Source: Volvariella volvacea V23 (lineage: Eukaryota > Basidiomycota > Agaricomycetes > Agaricales > Pluteaceae). From it: DNA of 27,311 nucleotides. Both the position numbers and the translations under genes were made by a program. Below are positions 1 to 10,385 of this stretch, in pieces. The DNA is taken from positions 558,969 to 586,279 of the forward strand of contig KB722758.1 of assembly GCA_000349905.1 (NCBI GenBank), given 5' to 3'. Under the pieces are notes generated by a model. The model did no database searches. It was not told the origin of the DNA and saw nothing but the letters and a program-made list of their open reading frames with translations. Numbering within the stretch: position 1 is the stretch's first letter; every line of letters starts with the position of its first letter.

Positions 1-1803
1 CGTCCGGAAGAACTTGACCGAGCAACCAATGTCGCCAAGTAACAGTCGACAGTATATCCGATCTGTAAGAGCCATAGTCGCCATATCTGTATTGGGTCGT
101 GGATTTGTCTGGTGAATAAACTGCTCATGAGGTTCCGGTCGAGGCTCTTCTTCCTTGAGCGTTTTCGCAAAAACATCATATGGTTCTGAACGAAGGCCCT
201 GTCGCATGGACCTCAGAGTGGAATCCACCACCCCATTGATGGTCACATCCTCCCAAGAAACCAGTTTAGCGACATTCGGATGGTCGACACCAACATAGAA
301 ATCCGCCTCGTTCGGAAGTTGCTCACGATTGCTGTCTGTGTCGGTGTGACCCTCCATGACGGGTCGATAGGATTGCTTGAGAACAAAGTAATCTTCAGGT
401 TTCTAATTGTAATCGTCAGTTAAGATAGAACAAGGGAAGATACAACGAACATAAACCCACAAGATCGGTACTATGTCGCTTATCGTGTGGTATCACAACA
501 AATGTGATTGTTGCACGACCACACATTACCTCGGCTGCAGCAATGCTGAGCACATCCACTGTGATGTACCTTCGACGTTGAACTTGACCATCCTGCACAA
601 CTGGCTGGCCATTCTCCATTATCGGCATGGTAAATACCCAACGAAGGTCATAAATATCGCGAATGGAATTCAAATCGACAGAGTATTCCCATGATGGAAT
701 CTCTTTGTCTTTGATTTCGTTGTAGAGCTTCATCGTCGTATCACACCCCAATCGTTCTGGAGGAAGGACATGCAAGGCTGTAATTACATGGATAAACTGT
801 CTCATATCCTATGAGAATATTCGAGTGAGCTCAACTGAAGCGGAAACAGAAGACGGACGATATATACTGACGTTGTGGATGTTAATCGGGGATATTGTCC
901 CTACCGCTCCAGAACGGTCACACATCCAGATATACAATCGATCCTTGACCAAGAGCAAGCCAATGACAAATCGACGATCGAGTTGATTGCGCAAGATCTG
1001 TCGAATATAATGAAAGAGCTGCTTTACGCCCTTTTGATACTCCGATGCCTCGACTTTGACCTCTGCAGGTATGAACACCTGCATCCACCAAACGGCCAAT
1101 GCATTTGCCTGTGCACGCATTTGCACGTGAGTCGGAGCGGTGGCATCGACGAGCCAAAAAAAAGACTTACCTTTTTCTTTCTCAACTTTTCAATTTCACT
1201 TTCGACCTTTCCCATTTTGTCACTTACACTTTGACCGGCATCAGCTCCTTTATGATCCCCTGACAGTGTTCGCTTGGTCCCTCCTTGAATCGTTGGTGCC
1301 ATATCCCCTTGATCGCCTACAACACATTGCTTATGATTCTCTATTATTTCCGAATACTTTTCTATGCTAGCGTTAATTCTATCCTGCTCTTCAATGTCGT
1401 AGACGAGCGCGCAATCGGGTCGAACTTCGGCAGATTCCTTGTTCATTGATTTGACAATGTATTTCGAATGATTGACCCATTTTCCATTGAGCACCGGTTG
1501 AGAGATACCTAAAGCGCGTTGAATATCTTCGAGCACTTGACGAATATCGTTGCAAATCTCGATGAATGGTTCATAATATTTGTTCTCTAGGCCTTTGACA
1601 TCTTTGAATCGTGACCACTGCCCGTCGACGTATTGTTTGCTACCTAGAAAATACTGTACAACTTGCTCAAGCAGGTCCTCTTCGATAGTGAGAATAAGTT
1701 TAAGAAAGTCGGATAATTCTGCAGAGTGGGTGTGCCTATGAAGGTCATTTTGAACACGCTCGGATGCCTCTGCTTGGAGCGTACGGCCAATTGTAGACCG
1801 CAT
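1..1803 (-). CDS. Fungal-type protein kinase (FunK1), 5' part, runs off the left edge
   Basis: Exons read 1803-1171, 1108-872, 808-461 and 402-<1, all joined in phase 0; the three introns (62, 63 and 58 bases) have donors GTAAGT, GTCAGT and GTGGGT. The 540 codons in the window carry the FunK1 N-terminal lobe: FIPAEVK near residue 223, then RFVIGLLLVKDRLYIWMCD near 257-275, INIHN at the second splice, and LPPERLG and EVMCGRAT in exon 3. The last visible exon (YFVLKQSYRP, then MALTDRIYCRLLL) leads towards the catalytic loop, which lies outside the window. Family knowledge: FunK1 kinases are expanded in agaricomycetes; substrates are mostly unknown. The in-frame codons just upstream of the ATG at 1803 also look coding (WNPDTPVESV), so the true start may lie in an earlier exon. 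Family assignment is from motif memory; exon structure is seen directly. Confidence 0.85.
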
Positions 1804-2687
1804 GGTAAGGACTGACTCGACAGGCGTGTCAGGGTTCCATGGAGGTTTGAAGACAGCGAGCAGTGATCTTACCTCTTATATATACTTGAAATTCGATGCA
1901 ACGAGGCTGAAGTCGATAGCAAACAGCCAAGGCCTGAGCACGGCGCGCAGCGTTACCGTGCCGTGCTAAATGGAGCTATCACGTGACCATGACGGGGCGT
2001 ATCAGGTAATTTCACTGAATATACTGAGCAACACGTGATCGAATTTCGAACCCAGTGCTGTAGCGCGTGCCTACCACTCTCCATCTACCCCTCAATTTTG
2101 TGCATCCGGTGAGTATGTGGATGCATCTGTGCGGGAGGTTAGTGCTAGACTCTGTGCTCTAGGATTACCGTATGCATCAGTGGGTCGAGACAAAAGTCTG
2201 CATTCTATCATTCTCACCTCAATCTTTGGGTCAGCACAAGTAGTCACACATAGACTTGAACTTGCTGATGCGTCACGAAAAGGATAGACTATGATCAACT
2301 TTGATATACTCCTACACCTGTCTTACCTCAAAATCCGTCATCATCATGCGTACATGTGCTCAGCTGTGCATGTCACAAGGTGATCACAATCAGCGCTCAA
2401 TGTCAGCGCATCAAGAACCTGCTCAATGAATCGCAGTATATTGCTTACAGAGTCTACGATAACGCTCACAAGCTGCGATGCCTTGGAGGGCGAGATCGAG
2501 TTGCACTTGGCATAGGCAACGAATCTAAGGATTACCTATCCGCGTGTGTGGCTGGACCGCTCTCCGGTGTTTGGTATTTCCCGACATCGGAGCGCCCTTC
2601 CCATTACTGCTATTTTGAGGCTCAATGTTGACCGCAATCTTCCTCCGCAATCTTCCTGGAGTGATAGGGTAGAATTCTATAACAACC
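1804..2687. other. Divergent intergenic region between kinase and P450
   Basis: This 884-base stretch separates the minus-strand kinase from the plus-strand P450 and should hold both promoters. Apart from a TATA-like run and two E-boxes near the kinase, I see no gene: the open frames here are short, overlapping and show no family motif. The P450 start at 2688 has an A at -3, a favourable fungal context. Confidence 0.5.
1877..1884 (-). promoter_or_regulatory. TATA-like element upstream of the FunK1 kinase gene
   Basis: TATATATA lies about 75 bases upstream of the kinase start codon. Two CACGTG E-boxes follow further upstream at 1980-1985 and 2032-2037. The position suits a core promoter if translation starts at 1803, but a TATA run of this size can occur by chance. 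Confidence 0.3.
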
Positions 2688-4844
2688 ATGCTTCGTTCTA
2701 CTGTGCGCCAGTGCCCGGCCATGAACTCCCCAGCTCAAACCACTTTCCTCGGCGTAGCCATTGTATTCGCCTTGCTGATTGCTAAAAAAGGACTGTCCCA
2801 AAAGAAGCTACCACCTGGCCCTGGAGGCCTCCCATTCATCGGAAATGCATTGGATTTCGCCAGGGAGAGACCATGGATTAAGTTCACCGAATGGGCAAAG
2901 CAATACGGTGAGATCCAGCTGGGTAATGATACGTGGAGACTAACATGCGATTCACAGGCAATATGACCTATGTTTCATTGTTTGGTCAACCATGGCTCAT
3001 CGTAAACTCCTTTTCGGCAGCCGTAGACTTGCTCGAGAAACGCGGTTCAACATACTCTAATCGGCCTATTTTACAAATGGTAGAACTCGTGGGTTTGAGC
3101 AAAGGGATTGCACTCCTACAGAACAACGACGCTTTTAGAATGCACCGCAGGTTCTTTTCAAAGGCAATGGGCACTACGGCCGTGATAAGGAAGTGGGACC
3201 ACATCGAAGAGGAGGAGAGTCAGAAGTTCGCAAGGAGGTTGCTTTCGAAGCCAGAAGAGTTCCAGCTCCACGTCGAACAGTGAGTTTTTTCGTCCTCATT
3301 AGGATTTCAAACAAAGGATTGAATACTCACTGCCCCCTTTCGCCCTATATAGCTTTGCCGCTGCGGTCATCATGCGCATCACGTACGGATACGAAGTCAA
3401 AGAGCATGACGACTACTTTGTTGATCTCATACAAACCGGGATGAAGGGATTTTCAGAGCTTACCACCCCTGGTCGGTTTTTAGTAGAGATTATTCCACCA
3501 CGTACGTACCCGTACCCCCATGACCTGTTGCTCTTGCTCTTGGAGTTTCCTTCCAACTTATGATCTCCCAGTCAAGTATGTCCCGGATTGGTTCCCTGGT
3601 ACGGAGTGGAAGAAGTTCGCTCGGAGACAAGCAGACCTCGTTTATCGAACAATAAATGAACCGTATAATTGGACAATATCGCAGATGGTAAGGATTTTTT
3701 GTTGGATTTTCTTATACGACTGACTATTCATCTCAGGAAACCAATGGCATTGACTCCTTTGTGAGCGACAGCTTAGAAGGGTTAGGGGAGGAAGCTGCAG
3801 ACGCTCTTAAGTGGAGTGCAGCAGCAATGTATGGAGGTTAGCAAACGCGATGCGCGCTGTGCTTGAATGTTCTTGTCCACTAACTCAGTGTTACAGGTGG
3901 CGGAGATACTGTAAAAAATTCTCCTTTAGCATTGCAATACGTGGTGCTGATCACTGGAATAGACTGTTGCAGCTATACACTCATTCTTCTTCGCCATGGC
4001 CAAATACCCTCAAGTCCAGGCGACGGCTCAAGCCGAGCTCGACCAAGTTGTTGGGAGCGATCGACTACCTAGCTTAAAGGACTGGGATAATTTGCCATAC
4101 ATCAGGGCTCTGACATGGGAGGTCTTGCGTTGGCATGCGCTCGCGCCTTTGGGACTTCCCCATGTTTCAACGGAGGATGACATCTATAACGGATACTTCA
4201 TCCCAAAAGGGACAACTATCGTTCCCAATATATGGTGCGTCGCTTGGTTTATCCACAGTATATGATTACACTCACACTGAGTTTTGTCCACAACTTGGAT
4301 ATCTAGGCATATGCTTCATGATCCTGAAGTATATCACAACCCCAACGAATTCAATCCGTCTCGATTCCTCAAAAATGAAGGATCGGATGTCCCAGAGCGC
4401 GATCCCCGTCTAATTTGCTTTGGGTTTGGTCGAAGGTAAGGGTCAACCCTTACACCATGACCGATTTTTGTCTTCATTATGTCCCCCACGTCGTCGTTAG
4501 AATTTGCCCAGGTATTGCTGTTATAATCGTTGCTTATTAAGATTGCCACTCATCAAGCTTTTCGCCACAAAATAGGTCGTCTTCTCGCTGAAGCATCGAT
4601 TTTCATCAGCTGCGCCACAATTCTCGCCACTTTCAACATCACTAAGAATCCCAACGCAGAACTTAAATACGATGCAAAGAGCACAACCATTAGGTGGGTT
4701 TGGAATACCTTTCGTTCTATTAATATTCAAGTTTTGTTCGCTAGTCACCTCAAACCATTCAAGTGTGATATTAATCCTCAATCCGCCAAGACGGTTGAGT
4801 TGATCAATGGAAATTTGGCCACTAGTAGCGAGGACGCGCGTTGA
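2688..4844 (+). CDS. Cytochrome P450 monooxygenase, E-class group I type (paralogue 1)
   Basis: Eleven exons: 2688-2907, 2958-3279, 3353-3501, 3572-3687, 3737-3836, 3897-3910, 3963-4234, 4307-4435, 4501-4511, 4576-4693, 4745-4844. They give 516 residues, usual for a microsomal P450. A membrane anchor (about residues 20-32) is followed by the proline hinge LPPGPGG (41-47). The I-helix oxygen-activation motif is GGGDTT (303-308), the K-helix ExxR is EVLR (360-363), the PERF region is FNPSRF (413-418), and the heme loop is FGFGRRICPG with Cys443 as the iron ligand. The protein should sit on the ER and hydroxylate or epoxidise a hydrophobic substrate with a P450 reductase; the substrate cannot be told. 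Odd points: the C-helix reads FRMHRR at 133-138, with Phe where Trp is usual, and two exons are only 14 and 11 bases. An alternative start is Met12. Similar basidiomycete proteins are often labelled O-methylsterigmatocystin oxidoreductase, which says little about function. Confidence 0.93.
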
Positions 4845-5684
4845 GTTTATATTCTAGTGGGATGGTTAGAATTACTATTTATTTCGTGGATAACCATATG
4901 GGATATTGACTCCTACGATGCCTCATGCTACTAGACAAGGGAATCACAGGGTAAGATACGGTTTATCCTCACATCATTCAACATCTATCGTCGTAATTTT
5001 TTTATGGAATAGGGATTCTGGATGGGTGACAGACTCAGACGTTCATAGCGCTGTGTGTGTATGCACATTCACAGGCTTACAGGGAGACCTGAGATGGACA
5101 GGACGGTTTATCCTTCAAATTAGTTAAGAGTACAGACGGTAAGCATTGGTGCTCTTGGATGAGACGAGAGTCACAGAATTGCATTTTGCCCACATTGTGT
5201 GTTATATCATCTGCAAACTTTTTTTCGGCCGAGTGCCTAACTGCCTGTGATTTTAAGCCGTGGCTATAGCGGCGCGAGTAGTCAAGTCGAACAAAAAAGC
5301 AAAGAAGGGGCGATCAAACTTATTATGCATCGCATTCTCCTCTAGAGCGCCATATGTGAGCACAAACGAGGCAGGGCAGGTATACAGGATAGGGCGGCTG
5401 GGGTTGAAGTGATCTAATATGCAGGTTTATGGATGCCGTCAAGCATGGACACCCCGGCATGCTTTTTGGGTTAGTATTCGGTGGAGCCTACACAAGTCGG
5501 TTAGGAGTGGGATGTCTCGAAAGAGTGGGCGTTACACTATTGGGCGATTTCAGTCGATTCAACATTCGTGACCATTGTCGTATAACCAGCAGTTTCTGAA
5601 TCTTGTAAATTAGGCATATTGTCACTTATACATAGGGCATATAATAGCATTAATAGAACCGTCTTTATTTGTGCGTCACGGTAC
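4845..5684. other. Intergenic, no gene seen
   Basis: The 840 bases between the 3' ends of the first P450 and the small minus-strand gene are convergent. The open frames are short and motif-free. I see no repeat, RNA gene or transposon end. Confidence 0.5.
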
Positions 5685-6268
5685 TCAAGGATTTGCGTCA
5701 CTTAGTAAATATGAATTTAGAGCCAGCGGAGTACGCACCAAAGAACGCTTACCCGAGATTTTTTCCGCCTTCTGCGGTGACTTCTGTAATGAGAATCGGC
5801 ATTATTGCAGTGGTCCTGTCCCGCGTCTCTGGAGGCCTGCCGATGCCCTTTCCCGATATGGCCCCTAGTCCCCCTGCATTCCACATCCCGAGCTCGTTGT
5901 CTCCTATTCAACTCGCACCTATCCGTCCGATGACGAGGCCTACTTCCCCGGGTTTCTTGATAAGCCAGTTCTTGGTGACGCGAGCGTGTGCCGTGTCTCC
6001 GTTCTCGCCGCTCCAACTCCTCATTCAACAACCTCAGCTTCACATCCTGTACACAACGCTGCCGGCGTGAATACAGGCACCACAACATACTAAATCCACC
6101 TGTAACGAGGACAGTAAGTGGGTGTGGGAGTCTTCCATCGCCTGTATCACGGAGCGTGCGTTCCTTTTGTTTGATGTTGGCAAGGAGTTTGTAGGTATCG
6201 TAATCGGGATGTTTAAGCTTTTCCCGATATTCGATGGCGTCAAACACAAAAACCTCTTCAAGTTTCAT
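5685..6268 (-). pseudogene. Small membrane-protein-like gene with one frameshift, family not recognised
   Basis: Read from the ATG at 6268 (start MKLEEVFVFDAIEYREKLK), the frame stays open through a hydrophobic stretch near residues 47-62 (LTVLVTGGFSMLWCLY) and a basic/coiled segment (DVKLRLLNEELERR). Near 5990-6010 the coding sense moves to another frame (GDTAHARVTKNWLIKKPGEVG). From there, a 45-base intron (5874-5918, donor GTGCGA) and a 52-base intron (5701-5752, donor GTAAGC) lead to a stop at 5685. With one base removed the three exons would add up to 161 residues, so a single indel separates this from an ordinary short gene. It could be a young pseudogene, a sequence error or a mis-read splice. 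I cannot name the family; the pattern of an FD...Y..KLK start plus a glycine-rich second half resembles uncharacterised agaricomycete proteins I recall only loosely. Confidence 0.5.
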
Positions 6269-6935
6269 TGTACGATGCGGAGATGGTGCGTCGTGTTGTC
6301 TCGGGGAGAGTGAGGCGGGATGACAGGTCACTATTGTCAATTGTTCTCTGAATGCCCGTTTATATCTCATCTGGATCATCTACATGCCTTGAGGCATCAG
6401 GCCTCACGACCCAAGCTCCTATTAGGGCTGGTGCTGTATATCGTGAATAGGCTCGTACCGAAAATGACCACTCTTTTGCCAAGCTCACCTACTCAATTTA
6501 TTGACCAAGGGTTTTCTGGCTGTGCTCCACAATTGTGGGTCCAGGTTCCCACACATACACGACAAACGTCCACCGGCGTATTGCCGCTACCAGCGCACAA
6601 GCTAGGTGGATAGCTGGGATAATTTACCATGGAGACTCCTTCAATGCTCGACATTGAAAAGGTCTCCGATACGTGGCGCACTTTAGAGATTAGCATGAGT
6701 ACCCCTACGCTAACAAAGGTCCGGGGTCCTGGGACACACAAAGTCAACTGACAACGTATATTGATGATGAAAGTTATCGATAACCACGATCAGTTAGACG
6801 AGGACACACCTAGCCAAGGGTGGTAGACTGAGCGCGACTGAGTCAATGGTGGCAACACTGGTCACGGTAATTGCCGATCACCCGGCAAAACGTTGGCAAT
6901 CTATCTCCGCTTCATAACAACTTGAAAGCACCCCA
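6269..6935. other. Intergenic, contains a hairpin
   Basis: No convincing gene in this 667-base divergent spacer. The longest open frame (minus, about 84 codons at 6493-6747) shows no motif. The one clear structure is an imperfect inverted repeat at 6631-6667, listed separately. Confidence 0.45.
6631..6667. repeat. Imperfect inverted repeat (hairpin), 16-base arms
   Basis: Arms at 6631-6646 and 6652-6667 are separated by five bases (CTCGA). Pairing gives 13 Watson-Crick pairs, one G-T and two mismatches. It lies about 270 bases upstream of the F-box-like gene. It could be a regulatory palindrome, a terminator-like fold or the core of a tiny inverted-repeat element; no target-site duplication was identified. 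Confidence 0.55.
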
Positions 6936-8427
6936 ATGAACCGTTTACCTAGCGAAGTGCACCGACGGGGACATATGCATTGCCGCCTCTGTTTGTGGGT
7001 CTCTTCATTTCACGTCCCTCGATGAACTATTTCGTCAGAAGCAAACCCTCATTCCAACTCCATCGTCTTTACCTGTTCAAGTATCCACGCAGACTTATGC
7101 AGTAGTGCACCCCACACCTGGAATTTGTATCAATGTGAACACGTCAGTCAGTTCGATCTCTCTCCGCGGCTTGTGCCGCGCATCACCCTTCTTCTATGAG
7201 CGCCCAATTACGGCAGTGGTTGGCAAATTCTACGAGCCATCCCGCCTCAACCAAGACCTGGAGAGATTGGGCTGGTTCCTGGTCACACATCCTGGAGCAG
7301 CCACCATTGAAGTGGTGGTGCTCGATTTTGGGAATTGCAAGCTTCCTGCTCGTGAACGCAGTGGATTACCAAAATTCCTTCATATGTTTAATACCAAATG
7401 CAAATCAGCCAAGTGCATTTCTCTGACATTGCTAAGGGGTGCAGCTTGGGATCCGTACGTCGATGAGGTATATCAGGTCCCGGCCCGCAGAAAGTATCTG
7501 GGTTCTAGCACCATTCAAGGCCTGTTCGCAATGGCATCCCAAGCTGTTGGTCTTCACAGCACATCAAGGGCCAAGTCATCATCGTCAGCAACGGGAAGAC
7601 TAGTCGTATTGAACTTGGATACGTACTTCATCAACCATCTCGACAAACACTCAAGTTGGGCGGTCAATCTACTCGCACAGCATTCTGCCTCCCTTCGGTC
7701 TCTTTCAATAGCAAAATGGAGTATGGCGTGGGGACACATCTTAGCCCGTGCAACCCTACCCAACTTGGAGGAACTATACTTTGGTAGCTGTGGGATTACA
7801 CTCCCGCCCTTTGGGGACTTCCTGTCTCGACACCGAAACCTCAAGGTGTTGGCTGCAACCGAGCCGTGGTATACATTCGAAGGCCCGTGGTCGTCACCGC
7901 CTTCCTTCCTGCCCAACTTGACGACTCTTGTGACATGGCTCGACCTTTTCAAGCTTATGATAAAACCCAGCCTCAAATATCTCACGCTTTTGTTGTACAT
8001 GGATGGGCAGCACTCACTCATTCAGCATCTGCTATGGGAATTGGGTATCATGAGCTTAAATGACCTCACCCTTGAGAAGTTACGCACCCTCAAATTCGGA
8101 TTGCGGCTCTATATCGCAGCCCCTAATACAAGTTGGATAAAGGACAGCTATGAGGGCGATACACACCCCAACCACGCATTTGTATGCAACGAACTCAAGT
8201 TCATTCAGATACACCTTCCAGAGTTTTCTAACACCCAAGAAAGCGAAGACGTTCGCCTGTATTTTTCAGGATGGCTCCGCTTGTTCCCTCGTATTGAGTC
8301 GGTTGAGATATGGTCGCATCCGATGGATGCGCTCGATCCAGAGGGGTGGAAGGAATCGGCGCGCCTTGCTCAAGTGATGAATCCGAGTTTGCGGGGTTTT
8401 TGTGTGGAGGGTATTCAGCTGCTTTGA
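6936..8427 (+). CDS. F-box/LRR-like protein
   Basis: The main exon is open to the stop at 8425-8427 and encodes about 440 residues with leucine-rich spacing (NLEELYFGSCGITLPPF, NLKVLAATEPW), ending in a hydrophobic tail. Its 5' end starts in an F-box-like stretch (SVSSISLRGLCRASPFFYE) without a nearby in-frame ATG. The best solution is a short first exon at 6936-6956 (MNRLPSE, a typical F-box opening), a 136-base intron (donor GTGCAC, acceptor ACGCAG) and exon 2 from 7093, giving 451 residues. In this family the F-box recruits Skp1 of an SCF ubiquitin ligase and the repeats select substrates. The F-box is weak, so SCF membership is inference. The intron is more than twice as long as others here, so the start is less certain than the body. 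Confidence 0.7.
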
Positions 8428-9389
8428 TAGATGCAAGTCTTTTTTATATTACGAAACACGACCATTTGGTGGTACCCATATTGAACTTCCTCTACAAAGC
8501 TGACGGCCCTAAGTTCAAATCTGTCGGGGGGGATCCCCTCGTGTCTATGTACTACATACAATATGTACGTGAAGATCACTATTGACGATTGCGGCTGTAC
8601 TGGCTAAAAACAGTGACCAGACGATCCGTCGTAGAATTAAAAACTGGAACAAAATACAGTGTATCCGCGTGTTGAGCACTAAACCACTCAAGTATCACGA
8701 CAGTCATCGACAGAAGTCCTGACACGAAACTACGGGTCAAGCTGTTATTGTCAGGTGTGGGACCGAGTGCAAGGTAACAAGGAATATATAAAGTAGATAA
8801 GTTCAAAAAAGCTGAGGACCTAATCCTCGTGTGCGGCGAGGGTACGAAATCATTACACCAAGCTAGTAATTCCGCCATAACTGCGAGGATCCCCTACGAG
8901 CGTGGAAGCCTGGGTCAAGATGAAGCGTGGGTCGAGATGAAGCGCTGGAAGGTATGAATAGTAACAAGCGTATCGAGGGCATATAGTCAACCAGAGCAAG
9001 AGAGACATAACTCGTCGCAATTTTTTTCAGTGCGAGTCCTTCATATTGCAGGGAGTGTCAAAATCGGTCAATGTTCAGGATCGGCGATTTGCTACAGTGG
9101 AGCAGTTCCAGCCATTTGTGTTGTTTTGATATCAGGAGATTTCCCCCATAGTTGACCAGAGGTCTGAGTCCGTTGAGATGAATGCTTGAGAGCTCACCTC
9201 AATATCCTAATATGTACTGTCCGACTCGGCCTGCGAACTACCACTGGACCGTCCTTAAGCTTTCTGTAATGACGACGATTGCGAGCTACTTGAACCACTA
9301 TAGGAACTATGCACAAGCCAGAGATACACTGGGGGAACAGTATACGGCGCCCGTGAAGAGAGAAGGCATTTGCTAATTGACCGCACCGC
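8428..9389. other. Region without recognisable gene
   Basis: About 960 bases. A 99-codon minus frame (8878-8579, start MAELLAWCND) and a 64-codon plus frame at 9182 carry no motif I recognise. A 17-base tandem repeat sits at 8911-8944. Confidence 0.4.
8911..8944. repeat. Tandem repeat, two 17-base units
   Basis: TGGGTCAAGATGAAGCG is followed directly by TGGGTCGAGATGAAGCG, differing at one base. It is a local duplication with no coding context. Confidence 0.85.
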
Positions 9390-10385
9390 AAGCACCGGCG
9401 ATGCGACGTCACCGACTCGTCTGTTCTACAAAATGTTCCTGCAGCAGGGAATACGCATACGATGAGCACAACATCTGCATCGCCCTCTGGCGAGCCATTG
9501 ACCAAGTCTGGAGCTCGAACATGGGCTACGCCTGGCGGAAAAGGGCACTTGTTCAGCCTACAAAGTCAGTCGGAAGGCAGGTTAGCTTTCCGTCACCATA
9601 CCTGTTGTGCCAGTCTTAAATTCAGAGAAAGAAACGCTCCCTTGCCTCGTCCGTGGTACGTGAGACATGAGGAAGGCCAGGAAACAGCAATTCGGAGAAG
9701 ACGGTAACGGTGAAGCCAACCTCAAAGTTGGTGCTACGAGTCGGGAAATCTTCTGCCTCGTTGAGGACACTTCAACAGACGGCTACGGACTGGGGAATGG
9801 GGCGAGAAGAATCCTCGACGAATTGTGATTTGCTAATCCAACTCGAATCGATGGCCACCTGGTCCCATGTGGCCCTCGGGCTAGCCCTGTTGCGGTGATA
9901 AATATTGCAAGTGAACCCAGAGCACTGGAAAGCAAAAATAGCAGGGTCCTACCCGTATACAGTACAGACGACCACTGGGTGGAAACCTGAAGCCCCCAAA
10001 GACAGGACTCGGAGAATGGGTCAAACACCCCCGACTGAGCGATATCAACGTACGAGATCCACGTACCCTGGGTGCAACCCTATTATTGCGACAGCACCCA
10101 GCCGGCTCGCCGCTTGAACGCCAGATTGGAATCCCCGCGCCCAATGGATCAAATGATCAGATAGAAGTTGGATTCTTCTTGAACGAGGGAAGGAGAGGGG
10201 GGGTTTACTGCCTTATTACCCATCACCTGGAAATTTCATTTCACCCCCAGAACGCCAACCGGTGCATCCATCTGTATCCTAAGGGGTATGTGTGCACATC
10301 AACCCACAGCACTTTTTATCCGATCCGCGGGACGGAGGATTTCCATCAAGTGATTAGCAATCGAAACGCGCCTCTCCCCAAATAA
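9390..10385 (+). pseudogene. Decayed protein-coding relic, family unknown
   Basis: Protein-like segments follow one another on the plus strand but in different frames. One runs to about 9700 (THTMSTTSASPSGEPLTKSG, then LPRPWYVRHEEGQETAIRRR). A second starts at about 9708 (VTVKPTSKLVLRVGKSSASL). A third from about 9778 (TDGYGLGNGARRILDEL) meets a TGA and continues (FANPTRIDGHLVPCGPRASP). A fourth covers about 9978-10385 (HPRLSDINVRDPRTLGATLL, QIGIPAPNGSNDQIEVGFFL). No intron set that I tried repairs it. At least two frame changes and an in-frame stop suggest an old pseudogene, perhaps of a transposon-borne or lineage-specific gene. I do not recognise the family, and coding character is judged by eye only. 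Confidence 0.35.

Noticed and set aside
875..1370. Plus-strand open frames at 875-1234 and 1140-1370.
   Set aside because: They overlap the FunK1 exons in antisense and show no motif.
3391..3444. Frame changes in the first P450 as signs of a pseudogene.
   Set aside because: All are explained by introns with canonical GT...AG ends and matching phases; the spliced protein is full length.
5283..5297. The string TCAAGTCGAACAAAAA near 5282 also occurs near 15711.
   Set aside because: Only about 16 bases long, different contexts (intergenic versus a VWA8 intron); likely chance.
5901..5925. In-frame TGA in the small minus-strand gene (5908-5910) as a second inactivating lesion.
   Set aside because: A 45-base intron with donor GTGCGA and acceptor GCAG removes it and keeps the frame.
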